DNA of 64,000 nt, taken from Oscarella lobularis (lineage: Eukaryota > Porifera > Homoscleromorpha > Homosclerophorida > Oscarellidae). The stretch covers positions 2,150,240 through 2,214,239 of the forward strand of contig NC_089191.1 of assembly GCF_947507565.1 (NCBI RefSeq). The letters run 5' to 3'. Shown piece by piece: positions 45,898 through 60,254 of this stretch. The notes beneath the pieces were generated by a model that was not told the DNA's origin, did not search any database, and saw nothing but the letters and a program-made list of their open reading frames with translations. A program made the translations under genes and the position numbers. Position 1 is the first letter of the stretch, and each line of letters starts with the position of its first letter.

Positions 45898-48800
45898 TCA
45901 GAAAGTCTAGGCCCTCAACTTCATCTTCAGGTCCTTAGAATCAAAGTTTAGGCCCTCAACTTTATCTTCAGGTCCTTAGAATCAAAGTTTAGGCCCTCAA
46001 CTTTATCTTCAGGTCCTTAGAATCAGAGTTTTGGCCATGACCTTTATCTTCAGGCCCTTAGAATCAAAGTTTGGGCCTTCAAATTTCTCTTCAGGGCCTT
46101 AGAATCAAAGTTTAGGCCCTCAACTTTATCTTCAGGGCCTAAGAATAAAAGTTTAGTCTCTCAACTTTATCTTCAGGTCCTTAGCATAAAAGTTTAGGCT
46201 CTCAACTTTATCTTCAGGTCCTTAGCATCAAAGTTTAGGCCCTCAACTTTATCTTCAGGCTCTTAGAATCAAAGTTTAGGCCCTCAACTTTATCTTCAGG
46301 TCCTTAGAATCAGAGTTTTGGCCATGACCTTTATCTTCAGGCTCTTAGAATCAATGTTTGGGCCTTCAACTTTATCTTCAGGGTCTTAGAATTAGAGTTT
46401 AGGCCCTCAACTTTATCTTCAGGGCCTTAGCATAAAAGTTTAGGCCATCAACTTTATCTTCTGGTCCTTAGAATCAAAGTCTAGGCCCTCAACTTTATCT
46501 TCAGGTCCTTAGAATCAGAGTTTTGGCCCTGAACTTTAACTTCAGACCCTTAGAATCAAAGTTTGGGCCTTCAACTTTATCTTCAGGGCCTTAGAATCAA
46601 AGTCTAGGCCCTCAAGTTTATCTTCAGGGCCTTAGAATCAGAGTTTAGGCCCTCAACTTTATCTTCAGGTCCTTAGAATCAAAGTTTAGTCTCTCAACTT
46701 TATCTTCAAGTCCTTAGAATCGGAGTTTAGGCCCTCAACTTTATCTTCAGGCCCTTAGAATCAAAGTTTAGGCCCTCAACTTTATCTTCAGGTCCTTAGA
46801 ATCAGAGTTTTGGCCATGACCTTTATCTTCAGGCCCTTAGAATCAATGTTTGGGCCTTCAACTTTAACTTTAACTTCAGGGTCTTAGAATTAGAGTTTAG
46901 GCCCTCAACTTTATCTTCAGGGCCTTAGAATAAAAGTTTAGGCTATCAACTTTATCTTCAGGTCCTTAGAATCAAAGTTTTGCCTCTGAACTTTAACTTC
47001 AGACCCTTAGAATCAAAGTTTGGGCCTTCTAATTTCTCTTCAGGACCTTAGAATCAAAGTTTAGGCCCTCAACTTTATCTTCAGGCTCTTAGAATCAAAG
47101 TTTAGGCCCTCAACTTTATCTTCAGGTCCTTAGAATCAGAGTTTTGGCCATGACCTTTATCTTGAGGCCCTTAGAATCAAAGTTTAGGCCATCAACTTTA
47201 TCTTCAGGTCCTTAGAATCAAAGTCTAAGCCCTCAACTTTATCTTGAAGTCCCTAGAATCAAAGTTTAGGCACTCAACTTTATCTTCAGGTCCTTATAAT
47301 CAAAGTTTAGTCTCTCAACTTTATCTTCAGGTCCTTAGAATCAAAGTTTACGCGTTCAACTTTATCTTCAGGGCCTTAGAATCAGAGTTTAGGCCCTCAA
47401 CTTTATCTTCAGGTGAATCAAAATTTAGGCCCTCAACTTCATCTTCAGGTCCTTAGAATCAAAGTTTAGTCTCTCAACTTTATCTTCAGGGCCTTAGAAT
47501 CGGAGTTTAGGCCCTCAACTTTATCTTCAGGCCCTTTGGATCAAAGTTTAGGCCCTCAACTTTATCTTCAGGTCCTTAGAATCAGAGTTTTGGCCATGAC
47601 CTTTATCTTCAGGCCCTTAGAATCAATGTTTGGGCCTTCAACTTTATCTTCAGGGTCTTAGAATCAAAGTTTAGTCTCTCAACTTTATCTTCAGGGCCTT
47701 AGAATCAGAGTTTAGGCCCTCAACTTTATCTTCAGGTCCTTAGAATCAAAGTCTAGGACCTCAACTTTATCTTCAGGCCCTTAGAATAAAAGTTTAGACC
47801 CTCAACTTTATCTTCAGGCTCTTAGAATCAAAGTTTAGGGCATCAACTTTATCTTCAGGTCTTTAGAATCAAAGTCTAGGCCCTCAACTTTATCTTCAGG
47901 TCCCTAGAATCAAAGTTTAGGCCCTCAACTTTATCTTCAGGTCCTTAGAATCAAAGTTTAGTCTCTCAACTTTATCTTCAGGTCCTTAGAATTGGAGTTT
48001 AGGCCCTCAACTTTATCTTCAGGCCCTTAGGATCAAAGTTTAGGCCCTCAACTTTATCTTCAGGTTCTTAGAATCAGAGTTTTGGCCATGACCTTTATCT
48101 TCAGGCCCTTAGAATCAATGTTTGGGCCTTCAACTTTATCTTCAGGGTCTTAGAATCAAAGTTTATTCTCTCAACTTTATCTTCAGATCCCTAGAATCAA
48201 AGTTTAGGCCCTCAACTTTATCTTCAGGTCCTTAGAATCAAAGTTTAGTCTCTCAACTTTATCTTCAGGTCCTTAGAATCGGAGTTTGGGCCCTCAACTT
48301 TATCTTCAAGCCCTTAGAATCAAAGTTTAGACCCTCAACTTTATCTTCAGGTCCTTGGAATCAGAGTTTTGGCCATGACCTTTATCTTCAGGCCCTTAGA
48401 ATCAATGTTTGGGCCTTGAACTTTATCTTCAGGGTCTTAGAATTAGAGTTTAGGCCCTCAACTTTATCTTTAGCTCCTTAGAATAAAAGTTTAGGCCCTC
48501 AACTTTATCTTCAGGTCCTTAGAATCAAAGATTAAGCCCTCAACTTTATTTTCAGGCTCTTAGAATCAAAGTTTATTCCCTCAACTTTATCTTCAGGTCC
48601 TTAGAATCAAAGTTTAGTCTCTCAACTTTATCTTCAGGTCCTTAGAATTGGAGTTTAGGCCCTCAACTTTATCTTCAGGCCCTTAGGATCAAAGTTTAGG
48701 CCCTCAACTTTATCTTCAGGTTCTTAGAATCAGAGTTTTGGCCATGACCTTTATCTTCAAGCCCTTAGAATCAATGTTTGGGCCTTCAACTTTATCTTCA

Positions 48801-49399
48801 GGGTCTTAGAATCAAAGTTTAGTCTCTCAACTTTATCTTCAGGGCCTTAGAATCAGAGTTTAGGCCCTCAACTTTATCTTCAGGTCCTTAGAATCAAAGT
48901 CTAGGACCTCAACTTTATCTTCAGGCCCTTAGAATAAAAGTTTAGGCCCTCAACTTTATCTTCAGGTCCTTAGAATCAGAGTTTTGGCCATGACCTTTAT
49001 CTTCAAGCCCTTAGAATCATTGTTTGGGCCTTCAACTTTATCTTCAGGGTCTTTAGAATCAAAGTCTAGGCCCTCAACTTTATCTTCAGGTCCCTAGAAT
49101 CAAAGTTTAGGCCCTCAACTTCATCTTCAGGTCCCTAGAATCAAAGTTTAGACCCTCAACTTTTTCTTCAGGTCCTTAGAATCAAAGTTTAGTCTCTCAA
49201 CTTTATCTTCAGGTCCTTAGAATCGGAGTTTTTGCCGTGACCTTTATCTTCAGGCCCTTAGAATCAATGTTTGGGCCTTCCACTTTATCTTCAGGGTCTT
49301 AGAATTAGAGTTTAGGCCCTGAACTTTATCTTCAGGGCCTTAGAATCAAAGTCTAGGCCCTCAACTTTATCTTCAGGTCCTTAGAATCAAAGTTTAGTC

Positions 49400-52300
49400 T
49401 CTCAACTTTATCTTCAGGTCCTTAGAATCGGAGTTCAGGCCCTCAACTTTATCTTCAGGCCCTTAGGATCAAAGTTTAGGCCCTCATCTTTATCTTCAGG
49501 TCCTTAGAATCAGAGTTTTGGCCATGACCTTTATCTTCAGGCCCTTAGAATCAATGTTTGGGCCTTCAACTTTATCTTCAGGGTCTTAGAATCAAAGTTT
49601 AGTCTCTCAACTTTATCTTCAGGGCCTTATAATCAGAGTTTAGGCCCTCAACTTTATCTTCAGGTCCTTAGAATCAAAGTCTAGGTCCTCAACTTTATCT
49701 TCAGGCCCTTAGAATAAAAGTTTAGGCCCTCAACTTTATCTTCAGGCTCTTAGAATCAAAGTTTAGGCCATCAACTTTATCTTCAGGTCTTTAGAATCAA
49801 AGTCTAGGCCCTCAACTTTATCTTCAGGTCCCTAGAATCAAAGTTTAGGCCCTCAACTTTATCTTCAGGTCCTTAGAATCAAAGTTTAGTCTCTCAACTT
49901 TATCTTGAGGTCCTTAGAATCGGAGTTTAAGCCCTCAACTTTATCTTCAGGCCCTTAGGATCAAAGTTTAGGCCCTCAACTTTATCTTCAGGTCCTTAGA
50001 ATCAGAGTTTTGGCCATGACCTTTATCTTCAAGCCCTTAGAATCATTGTTTGGGCCTTCAACTTTATCTTCAGGGTCTTAGAATCAAAGTTTAGTCTCTC
50101 AACTTTATCTTCAGGGCCTTAGAATCAGAGTTTAGGCCCTCAACTTTATCTTCAGGTCCTTAGAATCAAAGTCTAGGACCTCAACTTTATCTTCAGGCCC
50201 TTAGAATAAAAGTTTAAGCCCTCAACTTTATCTTCATGCTCTTAGAATCAAAGTTTAGGCCATCAACTTTATCTTCAAGTCTTTAGAATCAAAGTCTAGG
50301 CCCTCAACTTTATCTTCAGGTCCCTAGAATCAAAGTTTAGGCCCTCAACTTTATCTTCAGGTCCTTAGAATCAAAGTTTAGTCTCTCAACTTTATCTTCA
50401 GGTCCTTAGAATCGGAGTTTAGGCCCTCAACTTTATCTTCAGGCCCTTAGGATCAAAGTTTAGGCCCTCAACTTTATCTTCAGGTCCTTAGAATCAGAGT
50501 TTTGGCCATGACCTTTATCTTCAAGCCCTTAGAATCATTGTTTGGGCCTTCAACTTTATCTTCAGGGTCTTAGAATCAAAGTTTAGTCTCTCAACTTTAT
50601 CTTCAGGGCCTTAGAATCAGAGTTTAGGCCCTCAACTTTATCTTCAGGTCCTTAGAATCAAAGTCTAGGACCTCAACTTTATCTTCAGGCCCTTAGAATA
50701 AAAGTTTAAGCCCTCAACTTTATCTTCATGCTCTTAGAATCAAAGTTTAGGCCATCAACTTTATCTTCAGGTCTTTAGAATCAAAGTCTAGGCCCTCAAC
50801 TTTATCTTCAGGTCCCTAGAATCAAAGTTTAGGCCCTCAACTTTATCTTCAGGTCCTTAGAATCAAAGTTTAGTCTCTCAACTTTATCTTCAGGTCCTTA
50901 GAATCGGAGTTTAGGCCCTCAACTTTATCTTCAGGCCCTTAGGATCAAAGTTTAGGCCCTCAACTTTATCTTCAGCTCCTTAGAATCAGAGTTTTGGCCA
51001 TGACCTTTATCTTCAAGCCCTTAGAATCATTGTTTGGGCCTTCAACTTTATCTTCAGGGTCTTAGAATCAAAGTTTAGTCTCTCAACTTTATCTTCAGGT
51101 CCTTAGAATCAGAGTTTAGGCCCTCAACTTTATCTTCAGGTCCTTAGAATCAAAGTCTAGGACCTCAACTTTATCTTCAGGCCCTTAGAATAAAAGTTTA
51201 AGCCCTCAACTTTATCTTCATGCTCTTAGAATCAAAGTTTAGGCCATCAACTTTATCTTCAGGTCTTTAGAATCAAAGTCTAGGCCCTCAACTTTATCTT
51301 CAGGTCCCTAGAATCAAAGTTTAGGCCCTCAACTTTATCTTCAGGTCCTTAGAATCAAAGTTTAGTCTCTCAACTTTATCTTCAGGTCCTTAGAATCGGA
51401 GTTTAAGCCCTCAACTTTATCTTCAGGCCCTTAGGATCAAAGTTTAGGCCCTCAACTTTATCTTCAGGTCCTTAGAATCAGAGTTTTGGCCATGACCTTT
51501 ATCTTCAAGCCCTTAGAATCATTGTTTGGGCCTTCAACTTTATCTTCAGGGTCTTAGAATCAAAGTTTAGTCTCTCAACTTTATCTTCAGGACCTTAGAA
51601 TCAGAGTTTAGGCCCTCAACTTTATCTTCAGGTCCTTAGAATCAAAGTCTAGGACCTCAACTTTATCTTCAGGCCCTTAGAATAAAAGTTTAAGCCCTCA
51701 ACTTTATCTTCATGCTCTTAGAATCAAAGTTTAGGCCATCAACTTTATCTTCAGGTCTTTAGAATCAAAGTCTAGGCCCTCAACTTTATCTTCAGGTCCC
51801 TAGAATCAAAGTTTAGGCCCTCAACTTTATCTTCAGGTCCTTAGAATCAAAGTTTAGTCTCTCAACTTTATCTTCAGGTCCTTAGAATCGGAGTTTATGC
51901 CCTCAACTTTATCTTCAGGCCCTTAGGATCAAAGTTTAGGCCCTCAACTTTATCTTCAGCTCCTTAGAATCAGAGTTTTGGCCATGACCTTTATCTTCAA
52001 GCCCTTAGAATCATTGTTTGGGCCTTCAACTTTATCTTCAGGGTCTTAGAATCAAAGTTTAGTCTCTCAACTTTATCTTCAGGTCCTTAGAATCAGAGTT
52101 TAGGCCCTCAACTTTATCTTCAGGTCCTTAGAATCAAAGTCTAGGACCTCAACTTTATCTTCAGGCCCTTAGAATAAAAGTTTAAGCCCTCAACTTTATC
52201 TTCATGCTCTTAGAATCAAAGTTTAGGCCATCAACTTTATCTTCAGGTCTTTAGAATCAAAGTCTAGGCCCTCAACTTTATCTTCAGGTCCCTAAAATCA

Positions 52301-53400
52301 AAGTTTATGCCCTCAACTTTATCTTCAGGTCCTTAGAATCAAAGTTTAGTCTCTCAACTTTATCTTCAGTTCCTTAGAATCGGAGTTCAGGCCCTCAACT
52401 TTATCTTCAGGCCCTTAGGATCAAAGTTTAGGCCCTCAACTTTATCTTCAGGTCCTTAGAATCAGAGTTTTGGCCATGACCTTTATCTTCAGGCCCTTAG
52501 AATCAATGTTTGGGCCTTCAACTTTATCTTCAGGGTCTTAGAATCAAAGTTTAGTCTCTCAACTTTATCTTCAGGGCCTTATATTCAGAGTTTAGGCCCT
52601 CAACTTTATCTTCAGGTCCTTAGAATCAAAGTCTAGGACCTCAACTTTATCTTCAGGCCCTTAGAATAAAAGTTTAGGCCCTCAACTTTATCTTCAGGCT
52701 CTTAGAATCAAAGTTTAGGCCATCATCTTTATCTTCATGTCTTTAGAATCAAAGTCTAGGCCCTCAACTTTATCTTCAGGTCCCTAGAATCAAAGTTTAG
52801 GCCCTCAACTTTATCTTCAGGTCCTTAGAATCAAAGTTTAGTCTCTCAACTTTATCTTCAGGTCCTTAGAATCGGAGTTTAGGCCCTCAACTTTATCTTC
52901 AGGCCCTTAGGATCAAAGTTTAGGCCCTCAACTTTATCTTCAGGTCCTTAGAATCAGAGTTTTGGCCATGACCTTTATCTTCAAGCCCTTAGAATCATTG
53001 TTTGGGCCTTCAACTTTATCTTCAGGGTCTTAGAATCAAAGTTTAGTCTCTCAACTTTATCTTTAGGGCCTTAGAATCAGAGTTTAGGCCCTCAACTTTA
53101 TCTTCAGGTCCTTAGAATCAAAGTCTAGGACCTCAACTTTATCTTCAGGCCCTTAGAATAAAAGTTTAAGCCCTCAACTTTATCTTCATGCTCTTAGAAT
53201 CAAAGTTTAGGCCATCAACTTTATCTTCAGGTCTTTAGAATCAAAGTCTAGGCCCTCAACTTTATCTTCAGGTCCCTAAAATCAAAGTTTATGCCCTCAA
53301 CTTTATCTTCAGGTCCTTAGAATCAAAGTTTAGTCTCTCAACTTTATCTTCAGGTCCTTAGAATCGGAGTTTAGGCCCTCAACTTTATCTTCAGGCCCTT
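49400..53400. repeat. 492-bp higher-order repeat (12 x 41-bp monomers), about eight copies
   Basis: The variant TGGCCATGAC is found at 49519, 50011, 50503, 50995, 51487, 51979, 52471 and 52963, exactly 492 bp apart each time. The intervening variant monomers appear in the same order, and copies look nearly identical by eye. Before and after this block the spacing changes (533 or 697 bp), still on or within one base of multiples of 41. Confidence 0.93.
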
Positions 53401-56400
53401 AGAATCAAAGTTTAGGCCCTCAACTTTATCTTCAGGTCCTTAGAATCAATGTTTGGGCCTTCAACTTTATCTTCAGTGTCTTAGAATTAGAGTTTAGGCC
53501 CTCAACTTTATCTTTAGCTCCTTAGAATAAAAGTTTAGGCCCTCAACTTTATCTTCAGTTCCTTAGAATCAAAGTTTAAGCCCTCAACTTTATCTTCAGG
53601 CTCTTAGAATCAAAGTTTAGGCACTCAACTTAAACTTCAGGTCCTTAGAATCAGAGTTTTGGCCATGACCTTTATCTTCAGGCCCTTAGAATCAAAGTTT
53701 AGGCCCTCAACTTTATCTTCAGGCTCTTAGAATCAAAGTTTAGGCCATCAACTTTGTCTTCAGGTCCTTAGAATCAAAGTCTAAGCCCTCAACTTTATCT
53801 TCAGGTCCCTAGAATCAAAGTTTAGGCCCTCAACTTTATCTTCAGGTCCTTAGAATCAAACTCTAGGCCCTCAACTTTATCTTCAGGTTCTTAGAATCAG
53901 AGTTTTCGCTCGGAACTTTAACTTCAGACGCTTAGAATCAAAGTTTGGGCCTTCAAATTTATCTTCAGGGTCTTAGAATTAGAGTTTAGTCTCTCAACTT
54001 TATGTTCAGGCCCTTAGAATAAAAGTTTAAGCTCTCAACTTTATCTTCAGGTCTTTAGAATCAAAGTCTAGGCCATCAACTTTATCTTCAGGTCTTTAGA
54101 ATCAAAGTTTAGGCCATCAACTTTATCTTCAGGTCTTTAGAATCAAAGTCTAGGCCCTCAACTTTATCTTCAGGTCCCTAAAATCAAAGTTTATGCCCTC
54201 AACTTTATCTTCAGGTCCTTAGAATCAAAGTTTAGTCTCTCAACTTTATCTTCAGTTCCTTAGAATCGGAGTTCAGGCCCTCAACTTTATCTTCAGGCCC
54301 TTAGGATCAAAGTTTAGGCCCTCAACTTTATCTTCAGGTCCTTAGAATCAGAGTTTTGGCCATGACCTTTATCTTCAGGCCCTTAGAATCAATGTTTGGG
54401 CCTTCAACTTTATCTTCAGGGTCTTAGAATCAAAGTTTAGTCTCTCAACTTTATCTTCAGGGCCTTATATTCAGAGTTTAGGCCCTCAACTTTATCTTCA
54501 AGTCCTTAGAATCAAAGTCTAGGACCTCAACTTTATCTTCAGGCCCTTAGAATAAAAGTTTAGGCCCTCAACTTTATCTTCAGGCTCTTAGAATCAAAGT
54601 TTAGGCCATCATCTTTATCTTCAGGTCTTTAGAATCAAAGTCTAGGCCCTCAACTTTATCTTCAGGTCCCTAGAATCAAAGTTTAGGCCCTCAACTTTAT
54701 CTTCAGGTCCTTAGAATCAAAGTTTAGTCTCTCAACTTTATCTTCAGGTCCTTAGAATCGGAGTTTATGCCCTCAACTTTATCTTCAGGCCCTTAGGATC
54801 AAAGTTTAGGCCCTCAACTTTATCTTCAGGTCCTTAGAATCAGAGTTTTGGCCATGACCTTTATCTTCAAGCCCTTAGAATCATTGTTTGGGCCTTCAAC
54901 TTTATCTTCAGGGTCTTAGAATCAAAGTTTAGTCTCTCAACTTTATCTTCAGGGCCTTTGAATCAGAGTTTAGGCCCTCAACTTTATCTTCAGGTCCTTA
55001 GAATCAAAGTCTAGGACCTCAACTTTATCTTCAGGCCCTTAGAATAAAAGTTTAAGCCCTCAACTTTATCTTCATGCTCTTAGAATCAAAGTTTAGGCCA
55101 TCAACTTTATCTTCAGGTCTTTAGAATCAAAGTCTAGGCCCTCAACTTTATCTTCAGGTCCCTAAAATCAAAGTTTATGCCCTCAACTTTATCTTCAGGT
55201 CCTTAGAATCAAAGTTTAGTCTCTCAACTTTATCTTCAGGTCCTTAGAATCGGAGTTTAGGCCCTCAACTTTATCTTCAGGCCCTTAGAATCAAAGTTTA
55301 GGCCTTCAACTTTATCTTCAGTGTCTTAGAATTAGAGTTTAGGCCCTCAACTTTATCTTTAGCTCCTTAGAATAAAAGTTTAGGCCCTCAACTTTATCTT
55401 CAGTTCCTTAGAATCAAAGTTTAAGCCCTCAACTTTATCTTCAGGCTCTTAGAATCAAAGTTTAGGCACTCAACTTAAACTTCAGGTCCTTAGAATCAGA
55501 GTTTTGGCCATGACCTTTATCTTCAGGCCCTTAGAATCAAAGTTTAGGCCCTCAACTTTATCTTCAGGCTCTTAGAATCAAAGTTTAGGCCATCAACTTT
55601 GTCTTCAGGTCCTTAGAATCAAAGTCTAAGCCCTCAACTTTATCTTCAGGTCCCTAGAATCAAAGTTTAGGCCCTCAACTTTATCTTCAGGTCCTTAGAA
55701 TCAAAGTTTAGTCTCTCAACTTTATCTTCAGGTCCTTAGAATCGGAGTTTATGCCCTCAACTTTATCTTCAGGCCCTTAGGATCAAAGTTTAGGCCCTCA
55801 ACTTTATCTTCAGGTCCTTAGAATCAGAGTTTTGGCCATGACCTTTATCTTCAAGCCCTTAGAATCATTGTTTGGGCCTTCAACTTTATCTTCAGGGTCT
55901 TAGAATCAAAGTTTAGTCTCTCAACTTTATCTTCAGGGCCTTTGAATCAGAGTTTAGGCCCTCAACTTTATCTTCAGGTCCTTAGAATCAAAGTCTAGGA
56001 CCTCAACTTTATCTTCAGGCCCTTAGAATAAAAGTTTAAGCCCTCAACTTTATCTTCATGCTCTTAGAATCAAAGTTTAGGCCATCAACTTTATCTTCAG
56101 GTCTTTAGAATCAAAGTCTAGGCCCTCAACTTTATCTTCAGGTCCCTAAAATCAAAGTTTATGCCCTCAACTTTATCTTCAGGTCCTTAGAATCAAAGTT
56201 TAGTCTCTCAACTTTATCTTCAGGTCCTTAGAATCGGAGTTTAGGCCCTCAACTTTATCTTCAGGCCCTTAGAATCAAAGTTTAGGCCTTCAACTTTATC
56301 TTCAGTGTCTTAGAATTAGAGTTTAGGCCCTCAACTTTATCTTTAGCTCCTTAGAATAAAAGTTTAGGCCCTCAACTTTATCTTCAGTTCCTTAGAATCA

Positions 56401-59400
56401 AAGTTTAAGCCCTCAACTTTATCTTCAGGCTCTTAGAATCAAAGTTTAGGCACTCAACTTAAACTTCAGGTCCTTAGAATCAGAGTTTTGGCCATGACCT
56501 TTATCTTCAGGCCCTTAGAATCAAAGTTTAGGCCCTCAACTTTATCTTCAGGCTCTTAGAATCAAAGTTTAGGCCATCAACTTTGTCTTCAGGTCCTTAG
56601 AATCAAAGTCTAAGCCCTCAACTTTATCTTCAGGTCCCTAGAATCAAAGTTTAGGCCCTCAACTTTATCTTCAGGTCCTTAGAATCAAACTCTAGGCCCT
56701 CAACTTTATCTTCAGGTTCTTAGAATCAGAGTTTTCGCTCGGAACTTTAACTTCAGACGCTTAGAATCAAAGTTTGGGCCTTCAAATTTATCTTCAGGGT
56801 CTTAGAATTAGAGTTTAGGCCCTCAACTTTATCTTCAGGGCCTTAGAATAAAAGTTTAGTCTCTCAACTTTATCTTCAGGTCCTTAGAATAAAAGTGTAG
56901 GCCCTGAACTTTATCTTCAGGTCCTTAGAATCAAAGTTTAGTCTCTCAACTTTATCTTCAGGTCCTTAGAATCAAAGTTTAGGCCCTCAACTTTATCTTC
57001 AGGTCCTTAGAATCAGAGTTTTGGCCATGACCTTTATCTTCAGGCCGTTAGAATCAAGGTTTGAGCCTTCAACTTTATCTTCAGGGTCTTAGAATTAGAG
57101 TTTAGGCCCTCAACTTTATCTTCAGGGCCTTAGAATAAAAGTTTAGGCCATCAACTTTATCTTCAGGTCCTTAGAATCAAAGTTTTGCCTCTGAACTTTA
57201 ACTTCAGACCCTTAGAATCAAAGTTCGGGCCTTCAAATTTCCCTTCAGGGCCTTAGAATCAAAGTTTAGGCCCTCAACTTTATCTTCAGGTCCTTAGAAT
57301 CAAAGTTTAGGCGCTCAACTTTATCTTCAGGCTCTTAGAATCAAAGTTTAGGCCCTCAACTCTATCTTCAGGTCCTTAGAATCAGAGTTTTGGCCATGAC
57401 CTTTATCTTCAGGCCCTTAGAATCAATGTTTAGGCCCTCAACTTTATCTTCAGGCTCTTAGAATCAAAGTTTAGGCCATCAACTTTATCTTCAGGTCCAT
57501 AGAATCAAAGTCTAAGCCCTCAACTTTATCTTCAGGTCCCTAGAATCAAAGTTTAGGCCCTCAACTTTATCTTCAGGTCCTTAGAATCAAAGTTTAGTCT
57601 CTCAACTTTATCTTCAGGTCCTTAGAATCAAAATTTACGCGTTCAACTTTATCTTCAGGGCCTTAGAATCAGAGTTTAGGCCCTCAGCTTTATGTTCAGG
57701 ACCTTAGAATCAAAATTTAGGCCCTCAACTTTATCTTCAGGTCCTTAGAATCAGAGTTTTGGCTATGACCTTTATCTTCAGGCCCTTAGAATCAAAGTTT
57801 AAGCCCTCAACTTTATCTTCAGGCTCTTAGAATCAAAGTTTAGGCCATCAACTTTATCTTCAGGTCCTTTGAATCAAAGTCTAAGCCCTCAACTTTATCT
57901 TCAGGTCCCTAGAATCAAAGTTTAGTCTCTCAACTTTATCTTCAGGTCCTTAGAATCGGAGTTTAGGCCCTCAACTTTATCTTTAGGCCCTTAGAATCAA
58001 AGTTTACGCGTTCAACTTTATCTTCAGGGCCTTAGAATCAGAGTTTAGGCCCTCAACTTTATCTTCAGGGCCTTAGAATCAGAGTTTAGGTCCTCAACTT
58101 TATCTTCAGTTCCTTAGAATCAAAGTTTAGTCTCTCAACTTTATCTTCAGGTCCTTAGAATCAAAGTTTAGGTCCTCAACTTTATCTTCAGGTCCTTAGA
58201 ATCAGAGTTTTGGCCATGACCCTTATCTTCAGGCCCTTAGAATCAATCTTTGGGCCTTCAACTTTATCTTCAGGGTCTTAGAATTAGAGTTTAGGCCCTC
58301 ATCTTTATCTTCAGGGCCTTAGAATAAAAGTTTAGGCCATCAACTTTATCTTCAGGTCATTAGAATCAAAGTCTAGGCCCTCAAATTTCTCTTCAGGGCC
58401 TTAGAATCAAAGTTTTGGCCTTCAACTTTATCTTCAGGTCATTAGAATCAAAGTCTAGGCCCTCATCTTTATCTTCAGGCCCTTAGAATAAAAGTTTAGG
58501 CCCTCAACTTTATCTTCAGGCTCTTAGAATCAAAGTTTAGGCCATCGTCTTTATCTTCAGGTCCTTAGAATCAAAGTCTAGGCCCTCAACTTTATCTTCA
58601 GGTCCTTAGAATCAGAGATTTGGCCATGACCCTTATCTTCAGGCCCTTAGAATCAATCTTTGGGCCTTCAACTTTATCTTCAGTGTGTTAGAATTAGAGT
58701 TTAGGCCCTCAACTTTATCTTCAGGGCCTTAGAATAAAAGTTTAGGCCATCAACTTTATCTTCAGGTCCTTAGAATCAAACTCTAGGCCCTCAACTTTAT
58801 CTTCATGTCCTTAGAATCAGAGTTTTGGCTCGGAACTTTAACTTCAGACGCTTAGAATCAAAGTTTGGGCCTTCAAATTTATCTTCAGGGTCTTAGAATT
58901 AGAGTTTAGGCCCTCAACTTTATCTTCAGGGCCTTAGAATAAAAGTTTAGTCTCTCAACTTTATCTTCAGGTCCTTAGAATAAAAGTTTAGGCCCTCAAC
59001 TTTATCTTCAGGTCCTTAGAATCAAAGTTTAGGCCCTCAACTTTATCTTCAGGCTCTTAGAATCAAAGTTTAGGCCCTCAACTTTATCTTCAGGTCCTTA
59101 GAATCAGAGTTTAGGCCCTCAAGTTTATCTTCAGGGCCTTAGGATCAGAGTTTAGGCCCTCAACTTTATCTTCAGGTCCTTAGAATCAAAGTTTAGTCTC
59201 TCAACTTTATCTTCAGGTCCTTAGAATCAAAGTTTAGGCCCTCAACTTTATCTTCAGGTCCTTAGAATCAGAGTTTTGGCCATGACCTTTATCTTCAGGC
59301 CCTTAGAATCAAGGTTTGAGCCTTCAACTTTATCTTCAGGGTCTTAGAATTAGGGTTTAGGCCCTCAACTTTATCTTCAGGGCCTTAGAATAAAAGTTTA

Positions 59401-60254
59401 GGCCATCAACTTTATCTTCAGGTCCTTAGAATCAAAGTTTTGCCTCTGAACTTTAACTTCAGACCCTTAGAATCAAAGTTCGGGCCTTCAAATTTCTCTT
59501 CAGGGCCTTAGAATCAAAGTTTAGGCCCTCAACTTTATCTTCAGGTCCTTAGAATCAAAGTTTAGGCGCTCAACTTTATCTTCAGGCTCTTAGAATCAAA
59601 GTTTAGGCCCTCAACTCTATCTTCAGGTCCTTAGAATCAGAGTTTTGGCCATGACCTTTATCTTCAGGCCCTTAGAATCAAAGTTTAGGCCCTCAACTTT
59701 ATCTTCAGGCTCTTAGAATCAAAGTTTAGGCCATCAACTTTATCTTCAGGTCCATAGAATCAAAGTCTAAGCCCTCAACTTTATCTTCAGGTCCCTAGAA
59801 TCAAAGTTTAGGCCCTCAACTTTATCTTCAGGTCCTTATAATCAAAGTTTAGTCTCTCAACTTTATCTTCAGGTCCTTAGAATCAAAGTTTACGCGTTCA
59901 ACTTTATCTTCAGGGCCTTAGAATCAGAGTTTAAGCCCTCAACTTTATGTTCAGGACCTTAGAATCAAAATTTAGGCCCTCAACTTTATCTTCAGGTCCT
60001 TAGAATCAGAGTTTTGGCTATGACCTTTATCTTCAGGTCCTTAGAATAAAAATTTAGGCCCTCAACTTCATCTTCAGGTCCCTAGAATCAAAGTTTAGGC
60101 CCTCAACTTTATCTTCATGTCCTTAGAATCAAAATTTAGGCCCTCAACTTCATCTTCAGGTCCCTAGAATCAAAGTTTAGTCTCTCAACTTTATCTTCAG
60201 GTCCTTAGAATCGGAGTTTAGGCCCTCAACTTTATCTTCAGGCCCTTAGAATCA

